Shown here piece by piece: positions 30,121 to 39,453 of a DNA stretch of 64,000 nucleotides. The stretch covers positions 124,001 to 188,000 of the forward strand of contig NZ_FCOP01000010.1 of assembly GCF_900021175.1 (NCBI RefSeq). The letters run 5' to 3'. The stretch's first letter is position 1; every line of letters starts with the position of its first letter. A program made the translations under genes and the position numbers. This DNA is from Pseudenterobacter timonensis. Its GTDB lineage: Bacteria; Pseudomonadota; Gammaproteobacteria; Enterobacterales; Enterobacteriaceae. The notes under the pieces are model-generated. The model did no database searches. It worked only from the letters and a program-made list of their open reading frames with translations, and was not told where the DNA came from.

Positions 30121-30638
30121 GCCCGGTGGCGCTTCGCTTACCGGGCCTACGGGTAGCGGTGTGTTTGATTTGCAGGCCGGGTAAGACGCAACGCGTCGCC
30201 ACCCGGCAATTTGCCCGGTGGCGCTTCGCTTACCGGGCCTACGGGTAGCGGTGTGTTTGATTTGCAGGCCGGGTAAGACGCAACGCATCGCCACCCGGCA
30301 ATTTGCCCGGTGGCGCTTCGCTTACCGGGCCTACGGGTAGCGGTGTGTTTGATTTGCAGGTCGGGTAAGACGCAACGCGTCGCCACCCGGCAATTTGCCC
30401 GGTGGCGCTTCGCTTACCGGGCTTACGGGTAGTGGTGTGTCTGATTTGTAGGCCGGGTAAGACGCAACGCGTCGCCACCCGGCAATTTGCCCGGTGGCGC
30501 TTCGCTTACCGGGCCTACGAGTAGTGATGTGTTTGATTTGTAGGCCGGGTAAGACGCAACGCGTCGCTTACCGGGCTTACGGGTAGTGGTGTGTCTGATT
30601 TGTAGGCCGGGTAAGACGCAACGCGTCGCCACCCGGCA
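30121..30638. repeat. Tandem BIME array: six REP-pair units, 92-bp period
   Basis: Units begin at 30121, 30213, 30305, 30397 and 30489, an exact 92-base period, and a sixth unit is 30 bases shorter. Each unit has two opposed palindromes: one with GCCCGGT...ACCGGGC arms around GGCGCTTCGC, the other with GCCGGGT...ACCCGGC arms around AAGACGCAACGCGTCGCC, joined by a spacer of about 25-30 bases. The units differ by few bases. The sixth lacks the segment between two TCGC motifs. The array fills the gap between convergent mdcH and mdcR; no gene or separate terminator is needed to explain the 529-base gap. Confidence 0.95.
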
Positions 30639-30643
30639 AGCGG

Positions 30644-31576
30644 TCAGACAAGATCCTGCAAACTGCGCGCGTACATGCGCCCTTCCGCGGCCAGCGCCCG
30701 CAGGCTGGGGTCCTGCTCGCGATTGCGGGCAAAGACAATGGCAATAAGCTGCTGCATCTGATAGGGCTCAGCGAGCTTCAACAGTTGCAACGAGTTTTCA
30801 TAAACTTTTTTCATTCTGCCGGGCATCAGAGTAAATCCCACTCCGGCCTGCACCAGGCTTAACATCGAAAAAATGTCGTTAACCCGGGTGACAATCTCCG
30901 GCTCAAATCCGGCGATATGAAACGCTTCCTGAAAACCTGCATAGGTGGCAAACCCTTCCGCCAGCGCGACAAATTTCTGATCTTTATAATCCCGCAAATC
31001 GGCAAGCTCGCGGGTGTTAAGCGTGGCGGAGGCGGGAGCGGCCAGAAAAATATCGTCATGAAACAGCGGAAGTACCTCCAGGCTGTTACGATCGATATCG
31101 CTCTCGGAGATAGAGATGAGAATGGCATCCAGCGACCCCTCCTGCAGCATATGCAGGAGCATATCGTTGGAGCCCATCGTCAGATCCATTTCAAGGTCCG
31201 GGCGGCGCAGCTTCATTCCCATGATCAGCCGCGGCACCGTTTCCAGCGTCAGCGAATAGAGCGTGCCGACGCGCAGACGACCCTGGCCCACGCCAGCGAC
31301 TTTGCGCGCCTCTTCCAGCCCGCGATCGAGGATCTGCGCCATCTCCTGGCAATACTCCAGCAGTGTCCATGCTGAGGGGAGCGCGATCAAATTACGGCCT
31401 TTATGGGTGAACAGCGGGCAACGGACGTTCTCTTCCAGCGTGTGAAGCGCGCGATGCACGCTCACGCCGCTCAGATTCAGCGCCTCTGCGGTGCGCGCAA
31501 TTGTCCCTTTTTCCATAAAGGTCATGAATATAACGAGTTTACGAACGGTAAGGTCATTGTTTATGTCGAAACTCAT
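30644..31576 (-). CDS. mdcR: LysR-type regulator of malonate genes
   Basis: MdcR is a 310-residue LysR-type regulator. The helix-turn-helix is near residues 18-40 (FMTFMEKGTIARTAEALNL), followed by the effector-binding domain. In K. pneumoniae MdcR activates the mdc operon with malonate and represses itself. Here it is convergent to mdcH and separated by the BIME array, rather than divergent from mdcA, so it must act on a promoter about 7.5 kb away. It starts 15 bases downstream of the yheS stop. Confidence 0.93.
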   Translation of the reverse strand: MSFDINNDLTVRKLVIFMTFMEKGTIARTAEALNLSGVSVHRALHTLEENVRCPLFTHKGRNLIALPSAWTLLEYCQEMAQILDRGLEEARKVAGVGQGRLRVGTLYSLTLETVPRLIMGMKLRRPDLEMDLTMGSNDMLLHMLQEGSLDAILISISESDIDRNSLEVLPLFHDDIFLAAPASATLNTRELADLRDYKDQKFVALAEGFATYAGFQEAFHIAGFEPEIVTRVNDIFSMLSLVQAGVGFTLMPGRMKKVYENSLQLLKLAEPYQMQQLIAIVFARNREQDPSLRALAAEGRMYARSLQDLV

Positions 31577-31591
31577 AGCTCTCCTGCTCTG

Positions 31592-33496
31592 TTAGTCGCT
31601 TTGTAGCATCGCTTCCAGCTGTTCCTGTGCCTCCAGCCAGGCCATCTCGCACTCTTCCAGGCTCGATTTGGTTTTCGCCTGGGTTTGCAGACACTCTGTC
31701 AGCTCGGCTTTACGGCTCTGGTCGTAGAGATCGCTGTCGCCCAGCTTCTCCTCTACTGCTGTAAGCGTGGCGTTAAGCTTTTCCATCTCTTTTTCCAGAC
31801 GCGCGATCTCTTTACGCAGCGGCTGCGTCTGAGTGCGCAATTCCGCCTCGCGGCGCTTCTGATCTTTACGCGCCTGGGCGCTGTTAGCATTCTCTTTTGG
31901 CGCTTCTGTCGGCTGGCTCTCCAGCTTCTGCACATCGCTCAGCCACTGTTGGTAATCTTCCAGATCGCCATCAAACGGTTCGACTTTGCCATCGTGCACC
32001 AGATAGAGATCGTCGGTGGTGGAGCGGATCAGGTGACGATCGTGCGACACCACCACCAGCGCCCCTTCAAATTCTATCAGCGCTTCGGTGAGCGCCTGGC
32101 GCATATCGAGATCCAGGTGGTTAGTCGGCTCATCGAGCAGCAGCAGATTAGGGCGCTGCCAGACGATAAGCGCCAGCACGAGACGGGCTTTTTCACCGCC
32201 TGAGAAGCGGGCGGTCTGTTCCGTGACTTTATCGCCCTGGAAGCCGAAACCGCCGAGATAGTCGCGCAGCTTCTGCTCCAGCTCCTGTGGCGCCAGGCGC
32301 GCCATATGCTGCAACGGCGATTCGTCCGCGCGCAAAAATTCAAGCTGATGCTGGGCAAAATAGCCAAGCTTGATCCCTTTTGCGAGGCCAATTTCTCCGC
32401 TGACTGGATTAAGCTCACCCGCCAGCAGTTTAATCAGCGTCGATTTACCTGCTCCGTTGCGACCCAGCAGGCCAATGCGCGAGCCGGGTACCAGGTTAAG
32501 CTTAATGGAGTCGAGAATAGTGCGATCGCCATAGCCCGCGCTCACCTTCTCCATCTTCAGCAGCGGGTTCGGCAAGCTTTCCGGGGCGCGGAAGCTGAAG
32601 TGGAACGGATTATCCACATGCGCCGGAGCGATCATCTCCATCCGCTCCAGCATCTTGATGCGGCTCTGCGCCTGTTTGGCCTTTGACGCTTTCGCCTTGA
32701 AGCGGTCGACAAAACTTTGCAGGTGCGCCACGCGCTGCTGCTGGCTCTCGTACATCGCCTGCTGCTGGGCGAGTCGGGTGGCGCGCTGGCGTTCAAACGA
32801 GCTGTAGTTGCCGGTGTACTCGAACATCGACTGCTGCTCAATATGGATGATCTTATCCACCACCGGGTCGAGGAAATCGCGGTCATGGGAGATCAAAATC
32901 AGCGTGCCCTGATAGCTTTTCAGCCATTTTTCCAGCCAGATCACCGCATCGAGATCGAGGTGGTTGGTCGGTTCGTCAAGCAGCAGCAGGTCGGAGCGGC
33001 AGATTAGCGCCTGGGCAAGGTTCAGACGCATACGCCAACCGCCGGAGAAGTCACTCACCGGACGTTCGAGCTGCTCGTTGCTGAAGCCAAGGCCGTGCAA
33101 CAGGCTGGAGGCGCGGGAGCGGATGGTCCAGGCGTCGATGGCGTCGAGCTTGCCGTGGACGGTGGCGATAGCGTTGCCGTCGTTACGCTCGTTGGCCGCG
33201 TGGAGTTCCGCCTCGAGCTTGCGGTATTCGCGATCGCCGTCGATAACATAGTCGAGCGCCGGTACGCTCAGGGCGGGCGTCTCCTGGTTTACCCAGGCGA
33301 GCTGCCAGTTGCCGGGAAAGGTGAAACTGCCGCCGTCAGCGGTGATCTCATTTTTCAGCAGGGCAAGCAGGGTGGATTTGCCGCAGCCGTTTTTTCCCAC
33401 CAGGCCCACTTTCTGCCCGGGATTAATAGTGGCCGTCGCGTTATCCAGCAGAACGCGTACGCCGCGACGAATTTGTAACGAGGAGAAAACAATCAT
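31592..33496 (-). CDS. yheS: ABC-F family ATPase YheS
   Basis: YheS is an ABC-F protein with two ATP-binding cassettes and no membrane part; ABC-F proteins act on ribosomes. Walker A motifs are GKNGCGKST (34-42) and GRNGAGKST in the second half, each with an ABC signature (DFSGGWRMRL and [10 protein letters not shown]) and LLLDEPTNHLD. The linker and a C-terminal charged coiled coil (about 530-630) are visible. The length is 634. Recent work implicates E. coli YheS in relief of nascent-peptide stalls. Confidence 0.96.
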   Translation of the reverse strand: MIVFSSLQIRRGVRVLLDNATATINPGQKVGLVGKNGCGKSTLLALLKNEITADGGSFTFPGNWQLAWVNQETPALSVPALDYVIDGDREYRKLEAELHAANERNDGNAIATVHGKLDAIDAWTIRSRASSLLHGLGFSNEQLERPVSDFSGGWRMRLNLAQALICRSDLLLLDEPTNHLDLDAVIWLEKWLKSYQGTLILISHDRDFLDPVVDKIIHIEQQSMFEYTGNYSSFERQRATRLAQQQAMYESQQQRVAHLQSFVDRFKAKASKAKQAQSRIKMLERMEMIAPAHVDNPFHFSFRAPESLPNPLLKMEKVSAGYGDRTILDSIKLNLVPGSRIGLLGRNGAGKSTLIKLLAGELNPVSGEIGLAKGIKLGYFAQHQLEFLRADESPLQHMARLAPQELEQKLRDYLGGFGFQGDKVTEQTARFSGGEKARLVLALIVWQRPNLLLLDEPTNHLDLDMRQALTEALIEFEGALVVVSHDRHLIRSTTDDLYLVHDGKVEPFDGDLEDYQQWLSDVQKLESQPTEAPKENANSAQARKDQKRREAELRTQTQPLRKEIARLEKEMEKLNATLTAVEEKLGDSDLYDQSRKAELTECLQTQAKTKSSLEECEMAWLEAQEQLEAMLQSD

Positions 33497-33623
33497 AGAG
33501 CGCCGTATGTTCCGACTATGTTAATTTGTCATTATGATAATGTAAGGTGTGACAATCTTGCCGCACCGGGGCGCCATGGTAGCCCAAAACAACAACAATA
33601 GACAAAACATCACCGGGAGGGGA

Positions 33624-34178
33624 ATGATGTCCCAGACAGCAAAAGTGCTGCTGCTGTATGCCCATCCGGAATCACAGGACTCGGTAGCCAACCGGGTTCT
33701 GCTTAAACCGGCTCAACAGCTGAGTAACGTAACGGTGCACGATCTTTACGCGCACTATCCCGATTTTTTTATCGATATTCCACGTGAGCAGGCGCTTTTG
33801 CGCGAACACGACGTGATTGTCTTTCAGCATCCGCTCTATACCTATAGCTGTCCGGCGCTGATGAAAGAGTGGCTGGATCGGGTGTTAAGCCGCGGGTTCT
33901 CCAGCGGGGTGGGAGGAACCCAGCTGGCGGGAAAGTACTGGCGTAGCGTCATCACGACCGGGGAGCCGGAAAGCGCCTACCGCCACGATGGCCTGAACCG
34001 TTACCCCATGAGCGATATTCTGCGTCCCTTTGAGCTGACGGCGGCCATGTGCCGCATGCACTGGATGAACCCGATTATCGTCTACTGGGCGCGCCGACAG
34101 CCGGCGCAGGTGCTGGAGAGCCATGCGAAGGCCTACGGCGACTGGCTGGCGATGCCCGCCCTGACGGGGGGCCACTAA
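33624..34178 (+). CDS. kefG: KefG, ancillary protein of KefB potassium efflux
   Basis: KefG is a 184-residue flavodoxin-like (NAD(P)H quinone oxidoreductase family) subunit that KefB needs for full glutathione-gated K+ efflux. Visible motifs include [29 protein letters not shown] and [10 protein letters not shown] start at [11 protein letters not shown] (33624), preceded by GGGAGGGG; the ATG at 33549 adds 25 residues without a family match. The stop overlaps the kefB start by one base. Confidence 0.95.
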   Translation: MMSQTAKVLLLYAHPESQDSVANRVLLKPAQQLSNVTVHDLYAHYPDFFIDIPREQALLREHDVIVFQHPLYTYSCPALMKEWLDRVLSRGFSSGVGGTQLAGKYWRSVITTGEPESAYRHDGLNRYPMSDILRPFELTAAMCRMHWMNPIIVYWARRQPAQVLESHAKAYGDWLAMPALTGGH

Positions 34179-35983
34179 TGGAAGGTTCCGATCTGCTGTT
34201 AGCGGGCGTGCTATTTCTCTTCGCCGCGGTCGTGGCCGTGCCGCTGGCCGCCCGGCTGGGTATTGGCGCCGTGCTGGGCTATCTGCTGGCGGGTATTGCC
34301 ATCGGCCCGTGGGGGCTGGGTTTTATCAGCGACGTGGAAGAGATCCTGCACTTTTCCGAGCTGGGGGTGGTCTTCCTGATGTTTATCATCGGGCTGGAGC
34401 TTAATCCCTCCAAGCTCTGGCAGCTGCGGCGCTCGATATTTGGCGTAGGGGCGGCGCAGGTGCTGCTGAGCGCGGCGATCCTTGGCGGGCTCTTAATGCT
34501 TACCGACTTCAGCTGGCAGGCGGCGGTTGTGGGCGGCATTGGGCTGGCGATGTCCTCTACCGCCATGGCGTTGCAGCTGATGCGCGACAAAGGTATGAAC
34601 CGCAGCGAGGCGGGCCAGCTGGGCTTTTCGATACTGCTGTTTCAGGATCTCGCCGTCATCCCGGCTCTGGCGCTGGTGCCGCTGCTGGCGGGATCGGGCG
34701 ATGACCATTTCGACTGGATGAAAATCGGCATGAAGGTGCTCGCCTTCGGCGGCATGCTGGTGGGCGGGCGTTATCTGCTGCGGCCGGTCTTTCGCTTTAT
34801 TGCCGCCTCCGGCGTGCGCGAGGTCTTTACCGCCGCCACCCTGCTGCTGGTGCTGGGCTCGGCGCTCTTTATGGATGCGCTGGGACTCTCCATGGCGCTG
34901 GGGACCTTTATCGCGGGCATCCTGCTGGCGGAGAGCGAATACCGCCACGAGCTGGAAACGGCGATCGATCCGTTTAAGGGGCTGCTGCTGGGGCTATTCT
35001 TTATCTCGGTCGGTATGGCGCTTAACCTGGGAGTGCTCTATACCCATCTGTTGTGGGTGGTGGTCAGCGTGGCGGTGCTGGTGGCGGTCAAATCGCTGGT
35101 GCTCTATACGCTGGCGCGCCTCTACGGTCTGCGCAGCTCAGAGCGAATGCAGTTTTCAGGGGTGCTCAGCCAGGGCGGGGAGTTCGCTTTTGTGCTCTTT
35201 TCTACCGCCTCCTCCCAGCGCCTGTTCCAGCATGACCAGATGGCGCTGTTACTGGTGACGGTGACGCTCTCTATGATGACCACGCCGCTGCTGATGCGCT
35301 TTATCGACCGGGTGCTCTCCCGGCGCTTTAACACCGCCGAAGAGGAGAGCGAAACGCCGTGGGTCGAGGATGATAAACCCCAAGTGATCATCGTGGGGTT
35401 TGGCCGCTTCGGGCAGGTAATTGGCCGCTTGCTGATGGCGAACCAGATGCGGATCACGGTGCTGGAACGCGATATCAGCGCGGTCAAACTGATGCGCAAA
35501 TATGGTTATAAGGTTTACTACGGCGATGCGACTCAACTCGAGCTGCTGCGCTCCGCCGGGGCGGAAGCCGCCGAGTCGATTGTTATCACCTGCAACGATC
35601 CTGAAGATACGATGAAGCTGGTGGAGATTTGCCAGCAGCACTTCCCGCACCTGAATATTCTGGCGCGCGCCCGGGGACGCGTAGAGGCGCACGAGCTGCT
35701 GCAGGCGGGGGTAAAACATTTCTCCCGAGAAACTTTCTCCAGCGCCCTGGAGCTGGGGCGCAAGGCGCTCATCACGCTGGGCATGCATCCTCACCAGGCG
35801 CAGCGGGCGCAGATGCACTTCCGCCGGCTTGATATGCGTATGCTGCGGGAACTGATGCCGGTGCATACCGATACGGTGCAAATTTCCCGCGTACGGGAAG
35901 CGCGGCGCGAGCTGGAGGAGATCTTCCAGCGGGAGATGCAGCAGGAAAAACGCCAGCTCGACGGCTGGGATGAGTTTGAATAA
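34178..35983 (+). CDS. kefB: Glutathione-regulated K+/H+ antiporter KefB
   Basis: KefB releases K+ in response to glutathione adducts, acidifying the cell and protecting against electrophiles such as methylglyoxal. The first 380 residues are a CPA2 membrane domain ([21 protein letters not shown]). The rest is a cytoplasmic RCK/KTN domain with the nucleotide motif GFGRFG at 407-412. The length of 601 equals E. coli KefB. The start shares a base with the kefG stop. Confidence 0.97.
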   Translation: MEGSDLLLAGVLFLFAAVVAVPLAARLGIGAVLGYLLAGIAIGPWGLGFISDVEEILHFSELGVVFLMFIIGLELNPSKLWQLRRSIFGVGAAQVLLSAAILGGLLMLTDFSWQAAVVGGIGLAMSSTAMALQLMRDKGMNRSEAGQLGFSILLFQDLAVIPALALVPLLAGSGDDHFDWMKIGMKVLAFGGMLVGGRYLLRPVFRFIAASGVREVFTAATLLLVLGSALFMDALGLSMALGTFIAGILLAESEYRHELETAIDPFKGLLLGLFFISVGMALNLGVLYTHLLWVVVSVAVLVAVKSLVLYTLARLYGLRSSERMQFSGVLSQGGEFAFVLFSTASSQRLFQHDQMALLLVTVTLSMMTTPLLMRFIDRVLSRRFNTAEEESETPWVEDDKPQVIIVGFGRFGQVIGRLLMANQMRITVLERDISAVKLMRKYGYKVYYGDATQLELLRSAGAEAAESIVITCNDPEDTMKLVEICQQHFPHLNILARARGRVEAHELLQAGVKHFSRETFSSALELGRKALITLGMHPHQAQRAQMHFRRLDMRMLRELMPVHTDTVQISRVREARRELEEIFQREMQQEKRQLDGWDEFE

Positions 35984-35995
35984 AGGTAATTGAGT

Positions 35996-36196
35996 ATGGC
36001 TATACGTAAACGTTTTATCGCCGGTGCGAAATGTCCCGCCTGCCAGGCGCAGGACTCTCTCGCGATGTGGCGGGAAAATAATATTGATATTGTTAAGTGT
36101 GTTAAGTGCGGACACCAGATGCGCGAGGCGGATAAAGAGGCCCGCGAACACGTGCGCAAAGAAGAGCAGGTTATCGGCATTTTTCATCCGGACTAG
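35996..36196 (+). CDS. yheV: YheV, zinc-ribbon-like small protein
   Basis: This 66-residue protein of unknown function has two CxxC pairs (CPAC and CVKC) spaced as in a zinc ribbon. It matches E. coli YheV. I use the ATG at 35996; a TTG at 35990 is in frame but unlikely. It follows kefB by 12 bases and may be cotranscribed. Confidence 0.92.
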   Translation: MAIRKRFIAGAKCPACQAQDSLAMWRENNIDIVKCVKCGHQMREADKEAREHVRKEEQVIGIFHPD

Positions 36197-36290
36197 CGAT
36201 ATGCCCCGAGTTTTTTTAAGCTAAAGGGTACACGGGTGCAGATTTCCGCTACAATCTGCGCCAGCAATTTTCCCACGCTCAGGAGATATC

Positions 36291-36878
36291 ATGAAAGTAG
36301 CAAAAGACCTGGTGGTCAGCCTGGCCTATCAGGTACGTACAGAAGACGGTGTATTGGTTGATGAGTCTCCGGTGAGTGCGCCGCTGGACTATCTGCATGG
36401 TCACGGTTCCCTGATTTCCGGCCTGGAAAACGCGCTGGAAGGCCATGAAGTCGGCGACAAATTCGACGTAGCTGTGGGCGCGAACGACGCTTACGGCCAG
36501 TATGACGACAACCTGGTTCAGCGTGTGCCTAAAGATGTATTCATGGGCGTTGACGAGCTGCAGGTGGGTATGCGCTTCCTGGCGGAAACCGATCAGGGTC
36601 CGGTACCGGTTGAAATCACCGAAGTTGAAGATGACCACGTTGTGGTTGATGGCAACCACATGCTGGCTGGCCAGAACCTGAAGTTCAACGTTGAAGTGGT
36701 AGCGATTCGTGAAGCGACCGCTGAAGAGCTGGCTCATGGGCACGTTCACGGCGCGCACGGTCATGACCACGATCACGACCACGGTCACGACGGCTGCTGC
36801 GGCGGTCACGGCCATGATCACGACCACGAGCACGGCAAAGGTGGTTGCGGCGGTCACGGCGGCTGCGGTTGCCACTAA
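36291..36878 (+). CDS. slyD: Peptidyl-prolyl isomerase SlyD, nickel metallochaperone
   Basis: SlyD is an FKBP-type isomerase and chaperone that also passes nickel to hydrogenase maturation proteins. The 195 residues include an FKBP domain (1-70 and 129-150) interrupted by an insert-in-flap chaperone domain, then a His/Cys-rich metal-binding tail from about 150 (repeated GHDHDHDH, CCGGHGHD, CGGHGGCGCH). AGGAG precedes the start, and a shared terminator with slyX follows. Confidence 0.97.
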   Translation: MKVAKDLVVSLAYQVRTEDGVLVDESPVSAPLDYLHGHGSLISGLENALEGHEVGDKFDVAVGANDAYGQYDDNLVQRVPKDVFMGVDELQVGMRFLAETDQGPVPVEITEVEDDHVVVDGNHMLAGQNLKFNVEVVAIREATAEELAHGHVHGAHGHDHDHDHGHDGCCGGHGHDHDHEHGKGGCGGHGGCGCH

Positions 36879-36898
36879 TAGCGGCTAACGCCTCAGAC

Positions 36899-36927
36899 AA
36901 AAAAGCGGGAACTCTCCCGCTTTTTTT
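36899..36927. terminator. Bidirectional terminator, slyD / slyX
   Basis: GCGGGA and TCCCGC arms with a four-base loop are flanked by runs of A and T, so it can terminate both the rightward slyD and the leftward slyX transcripts. Confidence 0.88.
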
Positions 36928-36932
36928 ACGCC

Positions 36933-37151
36933 TCAATAGTGGGGCGGCGGGGTCTCTTCCGCCTGTGAAGCGATCTGCGATGGCTGCGTGGCTTTGAGTT
37001 TTTCCGTCAACAGGCGCATATGGTCGCGCAGTTTCGCCATCTCCAGCTCGTGCGCGGTGACGGTCTGGTTCAGTTCTTCGATGGTGATCTCCTGAAAAGC
37101 CAGGCGGCTTTCGAGTTCAGCCACTCTCTCTTCTAGTCCTGTGTTCTGCAT
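36933..37151 (-). CDS. slyX: SlyX protein
   Basis: SlyX is a 72-residue acidic protein predicted to form a coiled coil (heptads from residue 8 to about 50, [15 protein letters not shown]) with a Pro-rich TPPPHY ending. The function is unknown. It matches E. coli SlyX in length and sits between convergent slyD and divergent fkpA as expected. Confidence 0.94.
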   Translation of the reverse strand: MQNTGLEERVAELESRLAFQEITIEELNQTVTAHELEMAKLRDHMRLLTEKLKATQPSQIASQAEETPPPHY

Positions 37152-37244
37152 GATGCACCTCGTGAGTATCTCTGACGCTAATAGGAACTGGCGGCGAATG
37201 TTATCTGACTTTGCGCTGGCGCGCAGTAACCATGGGATTGAAAA

Positions 37245-37272
37245 GAAACTTATTTAAACAAAAATAGTCTGA
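37245..37272 (+). promoter_or_regulatory. Sigma-E promoter of fkpA
   Basis: GAAACTT at 37245-37251, a 16-base spacer and TCTGA at 37268-37272 match the sigma-E consensus (GGAACTT, TCTGA/TCAAA). fkpA is a well-known sigma-E gene in E. coli. The fkpA start is 115 bases downstream. Confidence 0.85.
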
Positions 37273-37386
37273 AAAGAGGCGAGAATCTGGGGAGGTTGTC
37301 TGTAGATTTCTTCTGCGACGTTTTATAGTAACCTCCTTACCAACGTTAAATACCGGGGCGAGAGGCCCCGGCTCCTGGAGAAATGG

Positions 37387-38211
37387 ATGAAATCACTGTT
37401 AAAAGTCACGCTGCTGGCGACCACTATGGCCGTTGCTCTGAATGCTCCTCTGTCTTTCGCAGCGGATACCGCAGCGGCCGCTAAGCCAGCTGCTTCCGCC
37501 GACAGCAAAGCGGCTTTCAAAAATGACGACCAGAAATCTGCCTATGCACTGGGCGCATCTCTGGGGCGTTATATGGAAAACTCTCTCAAAGAGCAGGAAA
37601 AACTGGGCATCAAACTGGATAAAGATCAGCTGATCGCGGGTGTTCAGGATGCGTTTGCGGACAAGAGCAAGCTCTCTGACCAGGAGATCGAGCAGACTCT
37701 GCAGGCGTTTGAAACGCGCGTGAAGGGCGCGGCTCAGGAGAAGATGGAGAAAGACGCAACGGCTAACGAAGCGAAGGGTAAAGCGTTCCGCGATAACTTT
37801 GCGAAAGAGAAAGGGGTGAAAACTTCCTCTACCGGTCTGCTCTATAAAGTTGAGAAAGAAGGGACTGGCGCAGCACCGAAAGATAGCGACACCGTAGTGG
37901 TTAACTACAAAGGTACGCTGATCGATGGTAAAGAGTTCGATAACTCCTATACCCGCGGCGAGCCGCTCTCCTTCCGTCTGGACGGCGTGATCCCGGGCTG
38001 GACCGAAGGGCTGAAGAACATCAAGAAAGGCGGCAAAATCAAGCTGGTTATCCCACCGGCTCTGGCTTACGGTAAAACCGGCGTTCCGGGGATCCCAGCA
38101 AACTCTACCCTGGTCTTTGACGTAGAGCTGCTGGATATCAAACCGGCACCGAAAGCGGATGCCAAGCAGGCGCCAGCTGAAAACAAAGCAGCTGATGCTG
38201 CGAAGAAGTAA
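37387..38211 (+). CDS. fkpA: Periplasmic FKBP-type isomerase FkpA
   Basis: FkpA is a dimeric periplasmic chaperone and prolyl isomerase. The 274-residue precursor has a signal peptide with a likely cut after Ala25 (SFA-AD), an N-terminal helical dimerisation/chaperone part and an FKBP domain from about residue 145 (TGLLYKV, VNYKGTLIDG, FRLDGVIPGW, FDVELLD). A Lys/Ala-rich tail ends the protein. TGGAG lies just before the ATG. A strong terminator follows. Confidence 0.97.
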   Translation: MKSLLKVTLLATTMAVALNAPLSFAADTAAAAKPAASADSKAAFKNDDQKSAYALGASLGRYMENSLKEQEKLGIKLDKDQLIAGVQDAFADKSKLSDQEIEQTLQAFETRVKGAAQEKMEKDATANEAKGKAFRDNFAKEKGVKTSSTGLLYKVEKEGTGAAPKDSDTVVVNYKGTLIDGKEFDNSYTRGEPLSFRLDGVIPGWTEGLKNIKKGGKIKLVIPPALAYGKTGVPGIPANSTLVFDVELLDIKPAPKADAKQAPAENKAADAAKK

Positions 38212-38220
38212 ATCTGTGAA

Positions 38221-38250
38221 AAGCGCCGCCTGCCAGGGCGGCGTTTTTTT
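38221..38250 (+). terminator. fkpA terminator
   Basis: CGCCGCC (38224-38230) and GGCGGCG (38237-38243) form a 7-bp stem followed by seven T. Confidence 0.92.
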
Positions 38251-38374
38251 TATTAGGGCAGATATAATTAACACTGGAAAGCGTTACCTACGCTGTATTA
38301 ATTTAGTTGTCCATGTCACTATGAGCCTGCCCTGACCACTAACCGACAGGCTCCTGAAAAGGAGTGTTTTTTTC

Positions 38375-39097
38375 ATGTCCAGGTCGCTTTTAACCAACGA
38401 AACCAGTGAACTTGATTTACTGGATCAACGTCCTTTCGACCAGACCGACTTCGATATTCTAAAATCCTATGAAGCGGTGGTGGACGGGTTAGCGATGCTT
38501 ATTGGGTCCCATTGCGAAATCGTTCTGCACTCCCTGCAGGATCTGAAATGTTCCGCCATTCGAATTGCCAACGGCGAGCACACGGGCCGCAAAATCGGCT
38601 CGCCCATTACCGATCTGGCGCTGCGCATGCTGCACGACATGACCGGCGCCGACAGCAGCGTCTCCAAATGCTATTTCACCCGTGCGAAAAGCGGCGTATT
38701 GATGAAGTCAGTAACGATCGCCATCCGTAACCGTGACCATCGTGTGATTGGCCTGCTGTGCATTAACATGAATCTGGACGTGCCGTTCTCGCAAATTATG
38801 AGCACCTTTATTCCGCCGGAAACACCGGAGGTGGGATCGTCGGTGAATTTTGCCTCCTCGGTAGAAGACCTTGTGATGCAGACGCTGGAGTTCACCATTG
38901 AAGAGGTCAATGCCGATCGCAACGTATCGAACAACGCCAAGAATCGACAGATCGTGCTTAATCTTTATGAGAAAGGTATTTTCGATATCAAAGATGCCAT
39001 CAACCAGGTGGCCGATCGTCTGAACATCTCCAAACACACCGTCTATCTCTATATCCGCCAGTTCAAGAGCGGTGATTTTATGGGACAGGATAAGTAA
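38375..39097 (+). CDS. yheO: YheO, PAS and HTH domain putative regulator
   Basis: The 240-residue protein has an N-terminal YheO-type PAS domain (about 25-140) and a C-terminal DtrY/YheO-type helix-turn-helix ([22 protein letters not shown] near 205-230). Its role in enterics is not known. It has its own SD (AAGGAG) and overlaps tusD by one base (TAATG), so it is probably cotranscribed with tusDCB. Confidence 0.92.
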   Translation: MSRSLLTNETSELDLLDQRPFDQTDFDILKSYEAVVDGLAMLIGSHCEIVLHSLQDLKCSAIRIANGEHTGRKIGSPITDLALRMLHDMTGADSSVSKCYFTRAKSGVLMKSVTIAIRNRDHRVIGLLCINMNLDVPFSQIMSTFIPPETPEVGSSVNFASSVEDLVMQTLEFTIEEVNADRNVSNNAKNRQIVLNLYEKGIFDIKDAINQVADRLNISKHTVYLYIRQFKSGDFMGQDK

Positions 39098-39453
39098 TGC
39101 GCTTTGCCCTGATGGTTACCGGTCCGGCCTATGGCACCCAGCAGGCAAGCAGCGCGCTCCAGTTTGCCCAGGCGTTGCTGGCGGCAGGGCATGAGCTTAA
39201 GAGCGTCTTTTTCTACCGCGAAGGGATCTACAACGCCAATCAGCTGACCGCCCCCGCCACTGATGAGTTCGATCTGGTACGGGCCTGGCAGGCGCTTAAT
39301 GAACATCACGGCGTCGAACTGCATATCTGCGTGGCGGCGGCCCTGCGCCGCGGCGTTACCGAAGGCGCTAACCTTCAGCCGGGGTTTTCCCTGAGCGGCT
39401 TAGGAGCGCTGGCCCAGGCCGCGCTGACCTGCGATCGGATGGTGCAATTCTGA
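39097..39453 (+). CDS. tusD: Sulfurtransferase TusD
   Basis: TusD takes sulfur from TusA in the relay that makes 2-thiouridine at tRNA wobble position 34, within the TusBCD complex. The sulfur-accepting Cys78 ([11 protein letters not shown]) is present. The protein has 118 residues against 128 in E. coli: the segment between RRGV and NLQ is ten residues shorter here. The C-terminal [20 protein letters not shown] is intact. It overlaps yheO and tusC. Confidence 0.95.
   Translation: MRFALMVTGPAYGTQQASSALQFAQALLAAGHELKSVFFYREGIYNANQLTAPATDEFDLVRAWQALNEHHGVELHICVAAALRRGVTEGANLQPGFSLSGLGALAQAALTCDRMVQF

Noticed and set aside
30147-30632. Near-identical minus-strand ORFs of 69-79 codons in the repeat array
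   Set aside because: They are translations of the 92-bp BIME units and their phase follows the repeat period; no ribosome site is present.
30121-30638. CRISPR array
   Set aside because: The whole 92-base unit repeats, including its spacers, which are nearly identical, and both palindromes are REP type. No cas gene is nearby.
35249-36187. 312-codon minus-strand ORF opposite kefB and yheV
   Set aside because: Antisense of two well-supported genes; no domain seen.
37184-37208. Alternative sigma-E promoter GGAACT...TCTGA before fkpA
   Set aside because: The spacer is only about 14 bases after the six-base match; the GAAACTT-N16-TCTGA further down fits better.
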